Source: Delphinapterus leucas
Taxonomy: Eukaryota; Chordata; Mammalia; Artiodactyla; Monodontidae
Direction of reading: 5' to 3'
Assembly: GCF_002288925.2 (NCBI RefSeq)
Contig: NW_022098001.1
Location: 3,712,660 to 3,776,659 of the forward strand
Length of the DNA: 64,000 nucleotides
Shown here: positions 34,658 to 46,330 of the stretch, piece by piece
Numbering within the stretch: position 1 is the first letter of the stretch
Layout: the number at the start of each line of letters is the position of its first letter
Program-made: the position numbers and the translations under genes
Notes under the pieces: model-generated
The model's database searches: none
Seen by the model: only the letters and a program-made list of their open reading frames with translations
Told to the model about the DNA's origin: nothing

Positions 34658-34959
34658 TATACTATGGCTGAATAAATTATTTGGGTTAAAATAATAGTCT
34701 TTGAAAGAAAAGTTCCTTTTCCTTGCCACCCTCCCCCTCCCAAAAATGTGGCTCAATTTTGCAAACCAATAATATTAATGCTCCCTTCCTATTCCTATAA
34801 TATATTGCAAGCTTATACTTTGAAGATTCAATTTCATGAAAAAATGATGAATGTTCATCTTTTTATTAAATTAGAAAAGCATGTAAAATAAGCAGTTATG
34901 TGTCTAAACTGTTATAGTGCAGTATCAAAATTACTCATAAGATAAGAATTCGTAAGATA

Positions 34960-35130
34960 TCAGTTTTTCTCTCAATTGAGGAGCACATGTTCTAGTAAGG
35001 ACAACAGTTATGGCAACATATAAAATACAAACACATAGAATAGCAGAAATTTTTACAGGTATAAAGTAGGGCAGTGGAGAAACTGATTAATATTTTTTGG
35101 ACAATGACATTAGAGAAGGCTTCTTAGAGA
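34960..35130 (-). mobile_element. L2 fragment, antisense
   Basis: gaggagcacatgttctagta, acaacagttatggcaacat and agagaaggcttcttagagat match the complement of the L2 3' portion. Confidence 0.5.
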
Positions 35131-35149
35131 TGCCTGAGTCAGTCTCATT

Positions 35150-35280
35150 TAAGAATAAAGTAAGTTTGAGACTTAAAGTGGCTTAACCTACATCACGGGG
35201 CTAGTTTATGGAATATTCAAGAATAGAACTCGAGTCCCCAAACTGTCTCTTGGATAAAGTACAATCAAGTATCATAACTA
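35150..35280 (-). mobile_element. MIR fragment, antisense, weak
   Basis: ttaaagtggcttaacctaca, cacggggctagtttatgg and agaatagaactcgagtccc align in order with the antisense MIR core. Confidence 0.45.
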
Positions 35281-35389
35281 TATGGTATCCTGTCACTATG
35301 TTCAAGCTGTTGAAGTTTTCTATTCTTAATCTATGGGAGAGAGAACGATGATAGGTAATGATGTTCCTCAAATTGTTAATGACAGCTCG

Positions 35390-36445
35390 AATCTTCTAGG
35401 TGCTCAAGTCAAAAACTCTGATATCATCCTGATCCTTCTCTTTCTCTCACATTCTACAACTGGTCCATCGGCAAGTTATGCAGGAGGTACTTTCAAAATA
35501 TATCCATAGTTTGACCACTTCTCATCCTCCCATCACCACTACTCTGGTCCAAGCCAAGATTCCCTCATCTGGTCTCTCTGCTATGCCTTAGTCTATTCTT
35601 AACATAACAGCCGAAGTGATTCTGTTAAAATGTCAATCAGGGGCTTCCCTGGTGGCGCAGTGGTTGAGAGTCCGCCTGCCGATGCAGGGGACACGGGTTT
35701 GTGCCCCAGTCCGGGAAGATCCCACATGCCGCGGAGCGGCTGGGTCTGGGAGCCATGGCCGCTGAGCCTGCGTGTCCGGAGCCTGTGCTCCGCGACGGGA
35801 GAGGCCACAGCAGTGAAAGGCCCGTGTACCGCAAAAAAAAAAAAAAAAAAAAAGTCAATCAGATCACATCATTCATCTGCTCTGTACCCTCCAGTGGCTT
35901 CCCATCTCACTTAGAGTTAAAGCCAAAGTCCTCACAATGACCTACAAGGCTCTACATGGTTTGGCCTCTTTTTGCCTTTCTGACCTCATCTCCCACTACT
36001 CTCCCTTGCCCCCATCTACTCCCTTGATGACTTCATTTCAACTGCATTTTTCTCTTCAATATTTTTCAAACACACTGGGCATGCTCCCACCTTAGGCAGG
36101 CCTTATACTTATTTTTCCTTCCACTGACATCCACAGCTGGCCCCCTCGCTTCTTTCCAGTATTGATCCAACAATCATCCTCACGGTGAGGCTTTCCATGC
36201 CCAAATCATCTAAAATTTCACCCACCCAACATTCCCTATCCCCTTTTCTATCTTATTATCATTAATACTGAAAAAAACTTAACATACTATATATTTCATT
36301 CAAGTGTCCTGCTTTTCTGTCTGCCCCCTCCTTTCAATGTGGGCTTCATGAGGGCAATGACTTTTATACTTTTTCTCTACTACTTTATCCCTAGTGCCTT
36401 TATAGTAGCTACTCAATAAATACTCATTGAATGAATAAATGAGTG
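35390..36445 (+). mobile_element. L2 LINE 3' region, split by a CHR SINE
   Basis: Well-preserved L2: ggtgctcaagtcaaaaactc, aatatatccatagtttgac, tctggtccaagccaagattc, then the SINE, then gatcacatcattcatctgc, ccagtggcttcccatctcac, tacaaggctctacatggttt, cttcatgagggcaatgactt and the terminal tactcaataaatactcattg with tgaatgaataaatgag. Confidence 0.9.
35641..35853 (+). mobile_element. CHR SINE (young subfamily)
   Basis: Full-length with about 22 As. Perfect TSD gtcaatcag at 35632-35640 and 35854-35862, formed from L2 sequence. Confidence 0.98.
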
Positions 36446-36554
36446 TAGATGTCATGACAACAAAGAACACGCCCATGTTCAGTGATGCAGAAAAGGGAAC
36501 CAGATAAGAGATGACAATCTATCCATGGTTACTGTATAAAGAGGCACCTCCCTG

Positions 36555-36605
36555 CCTGACATATCCTAGGTGTCCTATAAATATTTGTTGAATAAATAAA
36601 TTAAT
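36555..36605 (+). mobile_element. L2 3'-terminal fragment
   Basis: gcctgacatatcctaggtg then cctataaatatttgttgaat and aataaattaataaa. A second L2-type terminus 110 bp after the longer copy, so a separate insertion or a local rearrangement. Confidence 0.6.
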
Positions 36606-36816
36606 AAAAAATAACATAAGGAGATTTCTTCCAGCTGCAGGATAAATGAGACCTGCCATTTATCAACTATGAAGTCAACATCAAAAAAGGCCGATAGATG
36701 CACTGCTAAGAGTCTCTCTCACTGACACTTACACTGTGCTAATGTCAAGGAACCTGGGGACATCTAAGGGTGGCAGCAGCAGGCTGACATTCGCCATATC
36801 AAAAGTTCCTCCTCTT

Positions 36817-36928
36817 GGGAATTCCCTGGCGGTCCAGTGGTTAAGACTCAACGCTCTCACTGCTGAGGTCCCTGGTCAGGGAACTAAGATCCCACAAGCA
36901 GTGCAGTGTGGCCAAGAGAAAAAAAAAA
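36817..36928 (+). mobile_element. Short CHR-type SINE (CHR-2-like)
   Basis: 112 bp: gggaattccctggcggtcc, aacgctctcactgctgagg, ccctggtcagggaactaaga, gtgcagtgtggccaagag and a short A tail. TSD is imperfect (agttcctcct / acttcctcca). Confidence 0.92.
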
Positions 36929-37027
36929 CTTCCTCCACTCTATGAAGAAGAGAAAAAAGGAATAATAGAAGTCAAGTAATGAATGATTCCTTCTTTATGT
37001 CTTTTTTTTTAGTTTTTCAACTTTTGC

Positions 37028-37236
37028 TTTTTTTTTTTTTTTTTTGCGGTACGCGGGCCTCTCACTCCTGTGGCCTCTTCTGTTGCAGAGCACAGGCTCC
37101 GGACACGCAGACTCAGTGGCCATGGCTCACAGGCCCTGCTGCTCTGCAGCATGTGGGATCTTCCCGGACCGGGGCACGAACCCGCGTCCCCTGCATCGGC
37201 AGGCGGGCTCTCAACCACTGCGCCACCAGGGAAGCC
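37028..37236 (-). mobile_element. CHR SINE (young subfamily)
   Basis: Antisense, T tail about 18 bases. Short TSD cttttgc at 37021-37027 and 37237-37243. Confidence 0.95.
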
Positions 37237-37379
37237 CTTTTGCATTTTTTTTGTACAAAACACTGCACAGGGGACAAGCCTTCTCTCTTCCCACAAAGGC
37301 ACATATATAATCCATTAATTTGTGTGGTCTAGAAATAATCAACTTGAATAAACAACTTAGCTTAATTTTACTCCATTAA

Positions 37380-37500
37380 CTTTGCTATCAGTTTTCTCGT
37401 CACAAAATAAGAATAAAAATACCTACATCACAAGATGCTTTAAGGATTAGTGCAACACTGTGCTTGAAAATGTTTTGTAAAATATCAAGTGCTATCATCA
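37380..37500 (+). mobile_element. MIR fragment
   Basis: gttttctcgtcacaaaataa, aatacctacatcacaagatg, taaggattagtgcaac and aagtgctatcatca follow the 3' half of sense MIR. Confidence 0.6.
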
Positions 37501-37874
37501 TTCCAGAGGAAACATCTGTGGAAGACAGTACTTTTCTATGAAGATTCTAGGTTCAACTCAATAGGCTACAATCAAACAAACAATGAGAGTACAATCAGGG
37601 AGTTTTAGAAAATATTACGTTAAAATGTAATAAACACATAAATAACAGAAAAAAAGATAGATAGGTTCACTTAAGTGTGATGATAAATAGGTGAAGCCCT
37701 GAAATTACATTCTACAATGCAGAAGCACCTGTGGTTTTGAATAAAATCAATTATATTATATATCGATGAAGAAACTGATACTGCTATGAGCAATAACCGA
37801 CTATATGCTACCCAGATGACTCAGGCTTAGAGCTCAGGTTTTCCTGGTCTAATCCAGGACTCTAAAATATAGCT
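37501..37874. other. Unassigned non-coding stretch
   Basis: No family recognised. Confidence 0.5.
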
Positions 37875-38115
37875 ATAAGCATTTATTGAGCTCTTACTAT
37901 ATGCCAGTATTGCCCTAAGTACTTTACATGAATAATACAATGACGCTGGTGCTCTTATAATCCCTGATTCCCTGATAGGCTAGTTGAGACAAGCAAAAAT
38001 TAGGTAATTTAACAAAGTCACACAGCTCAGAAATGGCTGAACTAGGATTTGAATCCTAGTTCAACCAAGGCAAGCTGACAGCCTTGCTATGTTCTCAGCC
38101 TCTATGCCACTTCTC
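37875..38115 (-). mobile_element. MIR SINE, antisense, near full length
   Basis: catttattgagctcttacta, ccagtattgccctaagtac, acaaagtcacacagctcag, ctgaactaggatttgaatcc, ctcagcctctatgccac. Confidence 0.85.
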
Positions 38116-38929
38116 TAAGCAGAGCGAGACTCCCTCGCCTTCCATTATGCGTTTCTCAATCTCATGAAAAACTAGTTCATGGGCTCTTATTATACTTTTA
38201 AATAGTTTATCCAAGGTTTTGGATTGCATTTGCTATTTATTCAGAGAAGCAATGTGTTCTCCCAAAGCTCCCTACAGGAACTGAAGAGTCTGTGAATGGA
38301 TAGTGATTGAAACAGAGGTGGAAAAACAAACGAACACATTCAATGCAGAAATAGCGATTAAGAAGTTCAACACAATATCCTACTTACGCCTTTACATGCT
38401 GCCTAAAGCATAACAATCAGACAAACCTTGTGTCCTTTAAAGGTTAATAAAGACTACTGTAGGAATGTGAATATATAAAGCTGAGAAATCTAAATTCATT
38501 TCTCTGAAATGATTTTAATTCGGCTAAATTATTCGCAGAGGTATACTTTTCTGGAACAGATTATTATCCTTTCCCAAAACTTCTTTGAGACACACAAAAT
38601 AGTCCAATAGACTAACCAACAGACAAAAACCTGCCGGTAAGATCACCCAAGATCTTCTATGTAATAGAAAAAGAATACATTAATACAACTAAAAAATAAA
38701 TGTGAAAGGTAAATAAATCCATCTGTATCCAAGTCCCTGTAAAGTGAGTCGGTACCCTTTTTTCTAAACGTAAGTCTGAAAAATACAAGTTCATGTATTA
38801 TCTTTAGGTGTTTTAATTTGGATGTTTCTTCCAGATGCTAATGAATAACTGTGGTATTAGTCAGATCTGATTCACACTCATTAATGAGTAACTTCCTTTC
38901 ATGCAACAGAATTACTTATTCTTTATATT
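38116..38929. other. Unassigned non-coding stretch
   Basis: No family recognised over about 800 bp. Confidence 0.5.
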
Positions 38930-39385
38930 TTTTGCAACACTTTGCATATACGGTTGACCCTTGAACAATGAGAGAGTTTAGGGCAAGGGTTAAGGGTGCC
39001 GATCTACCCCACACACACACCCACAGTTGAAAATCTGTGTTCTGCTATCTCTGCTTCAAAAACAAAGCAACCGATAAATCGTTCACCCAAGGGCAGGAAG
39101 CTGAGACAGTTTGTATAGAATCAGGCCTCAAAATCCTAGTTCTGATTCCATGTATTGTGATCTCTAATCAAACACAAACTTTTCCCTTACACTTAAAGAT
39201 CTGTAAAATGAAAACACAGGTGCTATATTTATTGGAAAAAAGTCCGCACATAAGTGGACCCATGCAGTTCAAACCCATGTTGTTCAAGGGTCAGCTGTAT
39301 CATCTATTCTCCTCTGCACAATAACCTGTGAGGAGAAAGGCAGGTATTATTATTTACAAATAAAGAAACTTAGAATCAGCAAGAA
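38930..39385 (-). mobile_element. MIR fragment split by a Tigger-like MITE
   Basis: gcaacactttgcata before the MITE continues as tatcatctattctcctctgc, cctgtgaggagaaaggcag and ttatttacaaataaagaaac after it, together reading as one antisense MIR. The junction is at a TA dinucleotide. Confidence 0.7.
38951..39297. mobile_element. Tigger-like (Tc1/mariner-pogo) MITE
   Basis: 347 bp with inverted ends: left cggttgacccttgaacaatg, right (read on the minus strand) cagctgacccttgaacaaca. Flanked by TA on both sides (38949-38950, 39298-39299), the target duplication of Tc1/mariner elements. The interior includes aaacccatgttgttcaaggg. No transposase remains. Confidence 0.88.
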
Positions 39386-40406
39386 GTCTATATTTTTGGG
39401 TTTAAAATAACTGTGAAAGCCACCTATTTGAACCATACACCCAAAGCTTGACGCCCCTCTAAAATTCCTACTTTATATGTCAATACATCTAGTGAAGGGA
39501 ACTCATCATTTCCCAAAGGGGATTACTCTTACCTTCGCCAGATCTCAATTTGGGAAAATTTTTCCTTCCTAAAATCTGTTCACATAATCTCAAACCACTG
39601 GCCCTAGCTTACCGTTAAGGACACTTAGGACAAATCTAACCATTCTTGGATAAACAGATTTTTAAACATATGTGCTTGGCTATTAATGGCCCCCTATTGT
39701 TTTTTCCTTCAGGCTAAACATTCTGCTTGTTTAACTCTTCTTTGTGTCTTAAGTAAATATAATATAAAATATATAACTAATACATATTTTATATTAATTT
39801 AATATACTTACGTATTAAATTGGTATCTCACTTTACATGTAATAAATATGTAATATATTAATATACAGTATATTATACAATTATACATGTATATATATAA
39901 ATATATATAAACTTTTTAATATAAATCTATATACATAGGCCCCAAATACTGCATTTCTCTGTGAGATTTTATACAAGCCTATGGAGGTAAAATTGAATGT
40001 CATTCGACTGCATTGTTTTACCAAGTCAATACATGTTTGAGTAATTACTGTGTACCCCAAATTTGAACAGCATCTACAGAAAAAAATAAAGTGGTATAAC
40101 ATATAGGAACTTTTCTCAATCAATTTATAGTCCAGTTGGATTTATCTAATTTTAAAAGTATATGGACTAATTCAAGTAAAGTTAACATTCCATAATCTGG
40201 TACTAATTATAAGTGTAGTAGGAATTTATAGGATTATCACATAACCTACATATATGTTACAGGTCACACATGCTACAATTTCTGTTCCCTTGCCCATGGC
40301 AGGCATTGCTAAGAGATCACTGAACTGAATGCTGAGTATGGATCTATGACTTCAGAATTCTTCTCTGGGAGAAGTACCTTAAAAGAGTAATTGAAGATAC
40401 ATTTGG
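39386..40406. other. Unassigned stretch with AT-rich core
   Basis: No family recognised. About 39755-39930 is almost pure A/T with many tata steps, which is low-complexity sequence rather than a promoter. Confidence 0.5.
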
Positions 40407-40410
40407 GGAT

Positions 40411-41109
40411 TGTAGCCCAGCAGGATGCTATGGGGCCTTCCTGGGACAGACCCCTCCCCCATATCCTCTGCTTTAACTCCTCTCTGAAGTACCTAGATGA
40501 TAGTATCTGATGCACATTTCCTGAGTTGTTTTTTTTTTTTTTTTTCGGTACGCGGGCCTCTCACTGTTGTGGCCTCTCCCGTTACGGAGCACAGGCTCAG
40601 CGGCCATGGCTCACGGGCCCAGCCGCTCCACGGCATGTGGGATCTTCCCGGACCGGGGCATGAACCCGTGTCCCCTGCATCGGCAGATGGATTCTCAACC
40701 ACTGCGCCACCAGGGAAGCCCCTGAGTTGTTTTACAGATGCTAAAACGACCACCAAATGGAAGAAATTAACTACTTGATGATCATGAGCTCACCAGCCCA
40801 CAGAACTACTGGCACCTAGGGATTGATAATGTTAACCCCTGTGACACCATCCTGTACCTCATCTACAACCAGTCAGAGAATTGTCCACGAGCTGATCATG
40901 TACCCTGGGATGCCCTTCCCTCACCTTTCCTTTAAAAATGTTTTGCTAAACCCCATCAGGGAGTTCCAGATTTATGAGCACTAAGCATCCTGAACTCCTT
41001 GCTTGGTGCCCTGCAATAAACACTGCACTTTCCTTCACCATAACCCGGTGTCAGTAGATTGGCTTTACTGCACACTGGCGCGAGTGCATCCAAGGTTGGT
41101 TCAGTAACA
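40411..41109 (+). mobile_element. Solo ERV1-type LTR, interrupted by a CHR SINE
   Basis: Begins tgtagcccagcaggatg and ends ggttcagtaaca, flanked by the 4-bp duplication ggat (40407-40410, 41110-41113), which fits class I ERV integration. aataaa lies at 41015-41020, followed by a U5-like segment (ccataacccggtgtcagtag). Net LTR length without the SINE is about 500 bp. Relative to the related copy at 19093-19670 it lacks about 190 bp near 40460. No internal proviral sequence is present, consistent with LTR-LTR recombination. Confidence 0.9.
40532..40721 (-). mobile_element. CHR SINE (young subfamily) inside the LTR
   Basis: Antisense, T run of about 16. Perfect TSD ctgagttgttt at 40521-40531 and 40722-40732. 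It lacks the 'ctccggacgcg' block seen in most other young copies (gagcacaggctcagcgg), as does the copy at 9054, so the two may share a sub-lineage. Confidence 0.97.
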
Positions 41110-41113
41110 GGAT

Positions 41114-42538
41114 TACTAGTGGAGTTCATCAATACAATGCTAAGTTTGCTCTTGGATAACTGAGAAAATATTTTTAACTGTGCCCTGCCATATTTTTCCT
41201 TAGAATTTATTACTGATTTTATTATTGTTATAGATTATTGTTATAAGTTCTGGAGAAATAACTTGTTTTTAAGTAGAATTCCTTTTAAGATGTTTGACTC
41301 ATGATAATAACATGCTTTAAGTAAAATTCCTCAATGCCCCATTAAAGATCATTTATACTCTTCTTTTTCACGTTTCTAAATTTGCAGTTTAGAAATGACT
41401 ATAATAATTGTTTGCTCATCAGTAATGGTAGAGGCACCTAAATAGACTTCTATAAAACTAGGAACACTATGGATCCTGTTCCTTTTTCACAAAAGGAACA
41501 GTAAAGAAAACAGTTAAATATTTTTCCCAAGGTCACGACTATATACACACATACATTTAATATGCTCAATAATTTGATGTCACTCTCAGATATTTTATTT
41601 GCAGAGTAAACAACAACAAAATATCTCAGTTACTTTTTGGTGGTTCCTTGGTAGGGACAGAGTTTAGACAGGCTGAGCCTCAGAGAATGTGGAATAATAA
41701 AAGATGTTTAATCAGAGTTAGTGGCATTTTCTTTGCAAGTCTGTTGGTGGCTCCATGGTTAAAACTTTAGTTTATGTCTGTACAACAATCCTGGCCATAG
41801 TGTGTATGGGAGGAGGGGATAAATTCAAAAGAGGCAAAAAGTGACAGCCCAGGGGCAGTCTAAAATCACTGCCCTGAAAGACAAGGGGAGGGGGGTTAGC
41901 CTTTCTGACTATATCTGCACAGTACAAATATCATACATCTGTACCTGGGAAATATCTGAATTTCTTTGGGGATAATTTTGGTTCATCTGCTAATCACCTG
42001 TCTTAGGCAAGTGTTCATGGTTGGCACATTCTGAGTATAGGGAGATTCTGCCTTACAGAAAGTCTTTTCCTTAATAAGACATATCAACGGGAACATATTC
42101 CAAACATCCCAGCACAGTACATGCTTATTAACTTACTTTTATAAAATGATAATTACACAAATTGTTTCACCAGCAGTAGACCTGATTTGGCCCAGGCATG
42201 AGGCACAGAGATTAGATTACTTTTAGAGACTGCTTTAAAGCCCTTTAGCTACCACTAGAAATGCTTCTGAAACCAAGGCGGTGCGTGGCCCTATCACTTG
42301 ACTTGGTACAAATGTTTTCAAAATGCCAGGAAATGGCATGTAAGAAACAACCCAAATTCCCCCATGCTGCCTTCCATGCAATTCCAAGATAACTGGAAGC
42401 AGAATAGAGGGTATTGCAAGTCACATTTCTTACACATAGAAAGATGATGATGGCATTTAATTCTGCACTTGGAAACTGACAGTGGCAGCTCTTGAAGGAC
42501 AGGGCAGCCTCAGAGAGTGTACTGAAAGTCTTTGCAAC
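41114..42538. other. Unassigned non-coding stretch
   Basis: About 1.4 kb without a recognised repeat. There is a ttgttatag-type direct repeat near 41220-41245 and a g-run near 41885. Confidence 0.5.
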
Positions 42539-42598
42539 TATTTCCAGGTGTAGAGAGATTCTTGGTGATATTTCCAGGTGTAAAGAGATTCTCAGTGA
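42539..42598. repeat. Two-copy 30-bp tandem duplication
   Basis: tatttccaggtgtagagaga and tatttccaggtgtaaagaga start 30 bases apart (42539, 42569). The copies differ at three or four positions. Confidence 0.93.
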
Positions 42599-42639
42599 TT
42601 CTCTGGGTTACTGTCAACTTGTGAAGGCAATGATTTAGA

Positions 42640-42820
42640 GCACTGGTGTCAAAAGTAAATTTAAAGTAAGCTGCAAGTGACAGACTGGAATCCACAAGGC
42701 TGGGACCATCTCTGCCTCATCAACCACTGCATCTCTTGTACCCAGAACTATGCCTGCCACAAGCAAGCATTCAACATGCCCTTTATTTTAAAAGGAATGA
42801 ATGAATAAATGAGTGAATGT
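42640..42820 (+). mobile_element. L2 3'-terminal fragment
   Basis: catctcttgtacccagaact, atgcctgccacaagcaagc and ggaatgaatgaataaatgag follow the L2 terminus. Confidence 0.65.
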
Positions 42821-43304
42821 CTGTGATGAGCTGACAGTCAGCTAGCTCTACAGCTAGAGGAAAAGAGACACCTATGAATGCTCTGCCTCCTCCTGACTTT
42901 AGCTCGTGCAGCCCAGCTGGCTTGTGACACTGCGTGAATAATGACGGTTAACAATGACATCATTTCTCTGACAGGCTTCAGTATATCACAAAGGTTGTCT
43001 TTTGTTAAATTAAAAGATTGTTTTAGTGAAGTAAGAAGGACACATGGTGGCAACTGCTGCAACAGGAAAAACCTGGCATGTATTAATGAGTCCATGTCAT
43101 TACAGACATATTAAGCTAAATGAACAGCAGGTATGCTAGGTCCTGGGCTTTTCAAGATGTTGACCCACCTTCTCCCTAGTGAAAGGCTCCTGTATAGGTC
43201 AGGAAGTGGTTCATTTATTATAGATCGGAACAGGAAGAGAGACAATTATTCCTAACAAGTACTGCCAGAAGCCCAGCTATAGTCATAGAAAAGCAAGCTG
43301 GTTG
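42821..43304. other. Unassigned non-coding stretch
   Basis: No family recognised. Confidence 0.5.
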
Positions 43305-43390
43305 GAAGTAAGTACCTTGCTCGCCTGAGTCCCACTGCCGAGCACCGTGCCTGGCACACCGGAGGGATTTAGGACGTGTGTAATCAGTAA
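43305..43390 (+). mobile_element. L2 or MIR 3'-terminal fragment
   Basis: gagcaccgtgcctggcacac then ggagggatttaggacg match the shared terminal motif. Too short to separate L2 from MIR. Confidence 0.5.
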
Positions 43391-43784
43391 GTAGATGTGA
43401 AATGAGTAAGTCCTAGCTTCAGAGGTGGAGAAAGACTGAAAATTTAGATGGAGACTGCCTAAAATATAACAATGATACCCAGTCAGATGTCTTAGCCACT
43501 GAATTAGGGGTCAATTTAAAGATGCATTTTTATATAAAATGCTTACAATAAATATAACTGCAATTTACAGAAAGAACACACACACTCACAACATTTATTT
43601 CTGTGGTCTCTCGGATCCTTGAGCCTCCATTTATCTGCCATCCCTGGTTGACATGGGACTCTGCTAAGGATCCAAGTAAAGGAGCGGCTGGGCAGAGGGG
43701 TTAAGTAGGCTCCAGAGGTAATCAAACGCTGACTAAATTATTGTTACGGAGTTTATGATGGATATAGATGTAAATGCAAAGAAG
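43391..43784. other. Unassigned non-coding stretch
   Basis: No family recognised. Confidence 0.5.
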
Positions 43785-43848
43785 AATGCAGGTGAAATTG
43801 TGGTGTGAAGGGAAAAAATGCAGGTGAAATTGTGATGTGGAGGAAAAA
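43785..43848. repeat. Two-copy 32-bp tandem duplication
   Basis: aatgcaggtgaaattgtg starts at 43785 and again at 43817. The downstream parts (gtgtgaagggaaaa / atgtggaggaaaa) differ slightly. Confidence 0.93.
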
Positions 43849-44164
43849 AAACTCACAATACCTCATCGAGATGGATTCAATTTGGCTCTTTCCTCCAAAC
43901 TACAATGTGATGCTATAAAACAATCTCCAACATAATTATCCTATCGATAGAAATAAAGTCAGACAATAGCGCTAGATGTATTCAAATTCAATTATTTAGT
44001 TTTTCAAGTTCCTATTGTGTAAATAACCCAATGTCTTTTTTTTTTTTAGTAAGTAATGCTTATTTTGCTTCTCCTGAATATACTAGAAGAAGCCAGAAAA
44101 TCCTTAATGAAAAGCTGTTCACATTGTTTCACAGGAGCATGATCGTATGACGCATGACTAGATT
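43849..44164. other. Unassigned AT-rich stretch
   Basis: No family recognised before the L1 target duplication. Confidence 0.5.
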
Positions 44165-44178
44165 AAGAATCATCAGAG

Positions 44179-44725
44179 GATAAAGAAGATGTGGCACATG
44201 TATACAACGTAATATTACTCAGCCATAAAAAGAAACGAAATTGAGCTATTTCTAACAAAGTGGATGGACCTAGAGTCTGTCATACAGAGTGAAGTGAGTC
44301 AGAAAGAGAAAAACAAATACCATATGCTAACACATATATATGGAATCTAAAAAAAAAATTGGTACTGATGAACCTAGGGGTAAGACGGGAATAAAGACAC
44401 AGACCTACTAGAGAATGGACTTGAGGATATGGGGAGGGGGAAGGCTAAGCTGGGACGAAGTGAGAGAGCGGCATGGACATATATACGCTACCAAATGTAG
44501 AATAGATAGCTAGTGGGAAGCAGCCACATAGCACAGGGAGATCAGCTCGGTGCTTTGTGACCACCTAGAGGGGTGGGATAGAGAGGGTGGGAGGGAGGGA
44601 GACGCAAGAGGGAAGAGATATGGGAACATATGTATATGTATAACTGATTCACTTTGTTATAAAGCAGAAACTAACACACCATTGTAAAGCAATTATACTC
44701 CAATAAAGATGTTAAAAAAAAAAAA
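44179..44725 (+). mobile_element. Young L1, 5'-truncated 3' end
   Basis: About 547 bp: aatattactcagccataaaa, gtggatggacctagagtc, gagatcagctcggtgctttg, actccaataaagatgttaaa and a poly(A) tail of about 15. Perfect TSD aagaatcatcagag at 44165-44178 and 44726-44739. Closely related to the shorter copy at 62954. No intact ORF2. Confidence 0.97.
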
Positions 44726-44739
44726 AAGAATCATCAGAG

Positions 44740-46039
44740 CAAGGAGGAAGTAGGTAAGGTATGGAGGACAACAAGTACATTCTATTCCCAGTTAGGCTCC
44801 ATCCTCTGGGTGACCTATGATGACTCAGATCTCTTTCTACGTGTGCGCAGTGACTCAGAATTGTTTTAAAAGCTTTCTGTTTAATTCTATATCACAGATC
44901 ATTTCCTCTGGAAAGCATACAGTACAAAATGATCTTTTTTAGTTCTTTCTTCCATCTGTATTCACAGTGAGTTACTAACTCCCCATGTATATAGAGTGAA
45001 GTGAAATGGCATTATGTTTACAGCATTTCATAGTGAAAGGCTAATGATGAAAATATTCTAGAAAATATTTTTCAAAGTTTTTGAATTATGGAACCTAAGA
45101 GTGCTGACTTGTACAGCCCAGAAGAAAAAGTCCCTATTGGAATTTGGGAATTAGTCTAGGATTGCCAGGAAAACACTAAATATATCTTCTGTGGTATCAG
45201 ATTCAATGGATCAGAATCTAAAATCACATATTCTCAAGCTTCTGTGCCTATAAAAATGACCCAGAATCTAGGGAATCAGAAGCTGAGGCCCCCTACTGCA
45301 TTTCTATCCAGTATGTGACTGATGCAGGCTGGAACAGACAATATTTTCAGTAACACTGTTCCAGAAGATCATCACCTGTTCCTTTGTCAGTATCTCTTTG
45401 AGTCACGTTAACATCTATATATATATTGTAGAATGACTCATGGCTAACATAGGGATTTGGACATACACTCTTTGTTTTGACACTTGTTAATGAAATGAGG
45501 AGATACTTTTAAAGAACAGGCATTGGACCTTGGCTAATGTTTTTTTTTATCAATATACAATGTTTCAACTGAGAATTTAAATTTGCTCTTAAAGTTTCTA
45601 AAATTGTTTCTAGTTGTCTTTTTCAGACTCTGCTCTCTGGTTAATTGTAGTATAAAAATTGTGAATGTATAAATGATGTTTAACAAATAGGTTGTACAAT
45701 TCTGATGAAATGTACACAAATATTGGATTAGTGAGCTTTTGTTTGTTTTGTAAAATGTAGGTCTTGACCAATGCAGAATTTAGATATTCAATCTAAAGCA
45801 AAATACTGGACCAAGGATACCAGTCATATAAGAGCATTGGTATCACAAGTCCTCCCAGGGAAACTTTGGAAAAACGTTCTCTCACTTCATACCATTCCAC
45901 AGTCAAATAAAGGAATGAGATATACCAAACTATATTTATTCAAGTTTCATTGAAAAAATAACTGTGTGTCAACAGCGAGAGGACAAAGAAAAATACCACA
46001 TGTTTGGTCTTTATCCTTAACCATGTCATCAGAAAAAAA
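44740..46039. other. Unassigned stretch, possible MER20 trace
   Basis: Largely unrecognised. 45230-45360 (ttctcaagcttctgtgcc, gaatcagaagctgaggccc, gtgactgatgcaggctgg) may be a decayed MER20-like MITE in sense orientation. Confidence 0.4.
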
Positions 46040-46330
46040 TGTGAGAAGTGTTCAAATTAGTGTATACAAAATGCTCAGAAGGTATTGGAGAGGCAGAAAC
46101 AAAGTCTATCTGGGGTAGTGAGGAAGGTAGGCTTGGAGATGGCATTTAAATTGGATCATGAAGAGCTAGTCTGAGTTTGAGAACAGAGAAGAGAAGTCAA
46201 TTTCATGCTGAGTGAATAGGAATGAATGCAACAGCACAGAGTTGCAAAAGGATCTCCTCCCATTCACAAAGTCTCTCAGTTCAGAGAAATAGTGTGTGGG
46301 ATTGAGTTGGTGGGGAAAGGAAACTGAAAG
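46040..46330 (-). mobile_element. L2 fragment, antisense
   Basis: gaggaaggtaggcttggaga, tggcatttaaattggatcat and gaatgcaacagcacagag fit the complement of the L2 segment upstream of its 3' end. Confidence 0.5.

Noticed and set aside
39755..39930. TATA-box cluster or replication origin
   Set aside because: Low-complexity A/T sequence without other promoter or origin features.
40411..41109. The LTRs at 19093 and 40411 as the two ends of one provirus
   Set aside because: The 40411 copy has its own ggat duplication, no internal retroviral sequence lies between them, and they differ by large indels.
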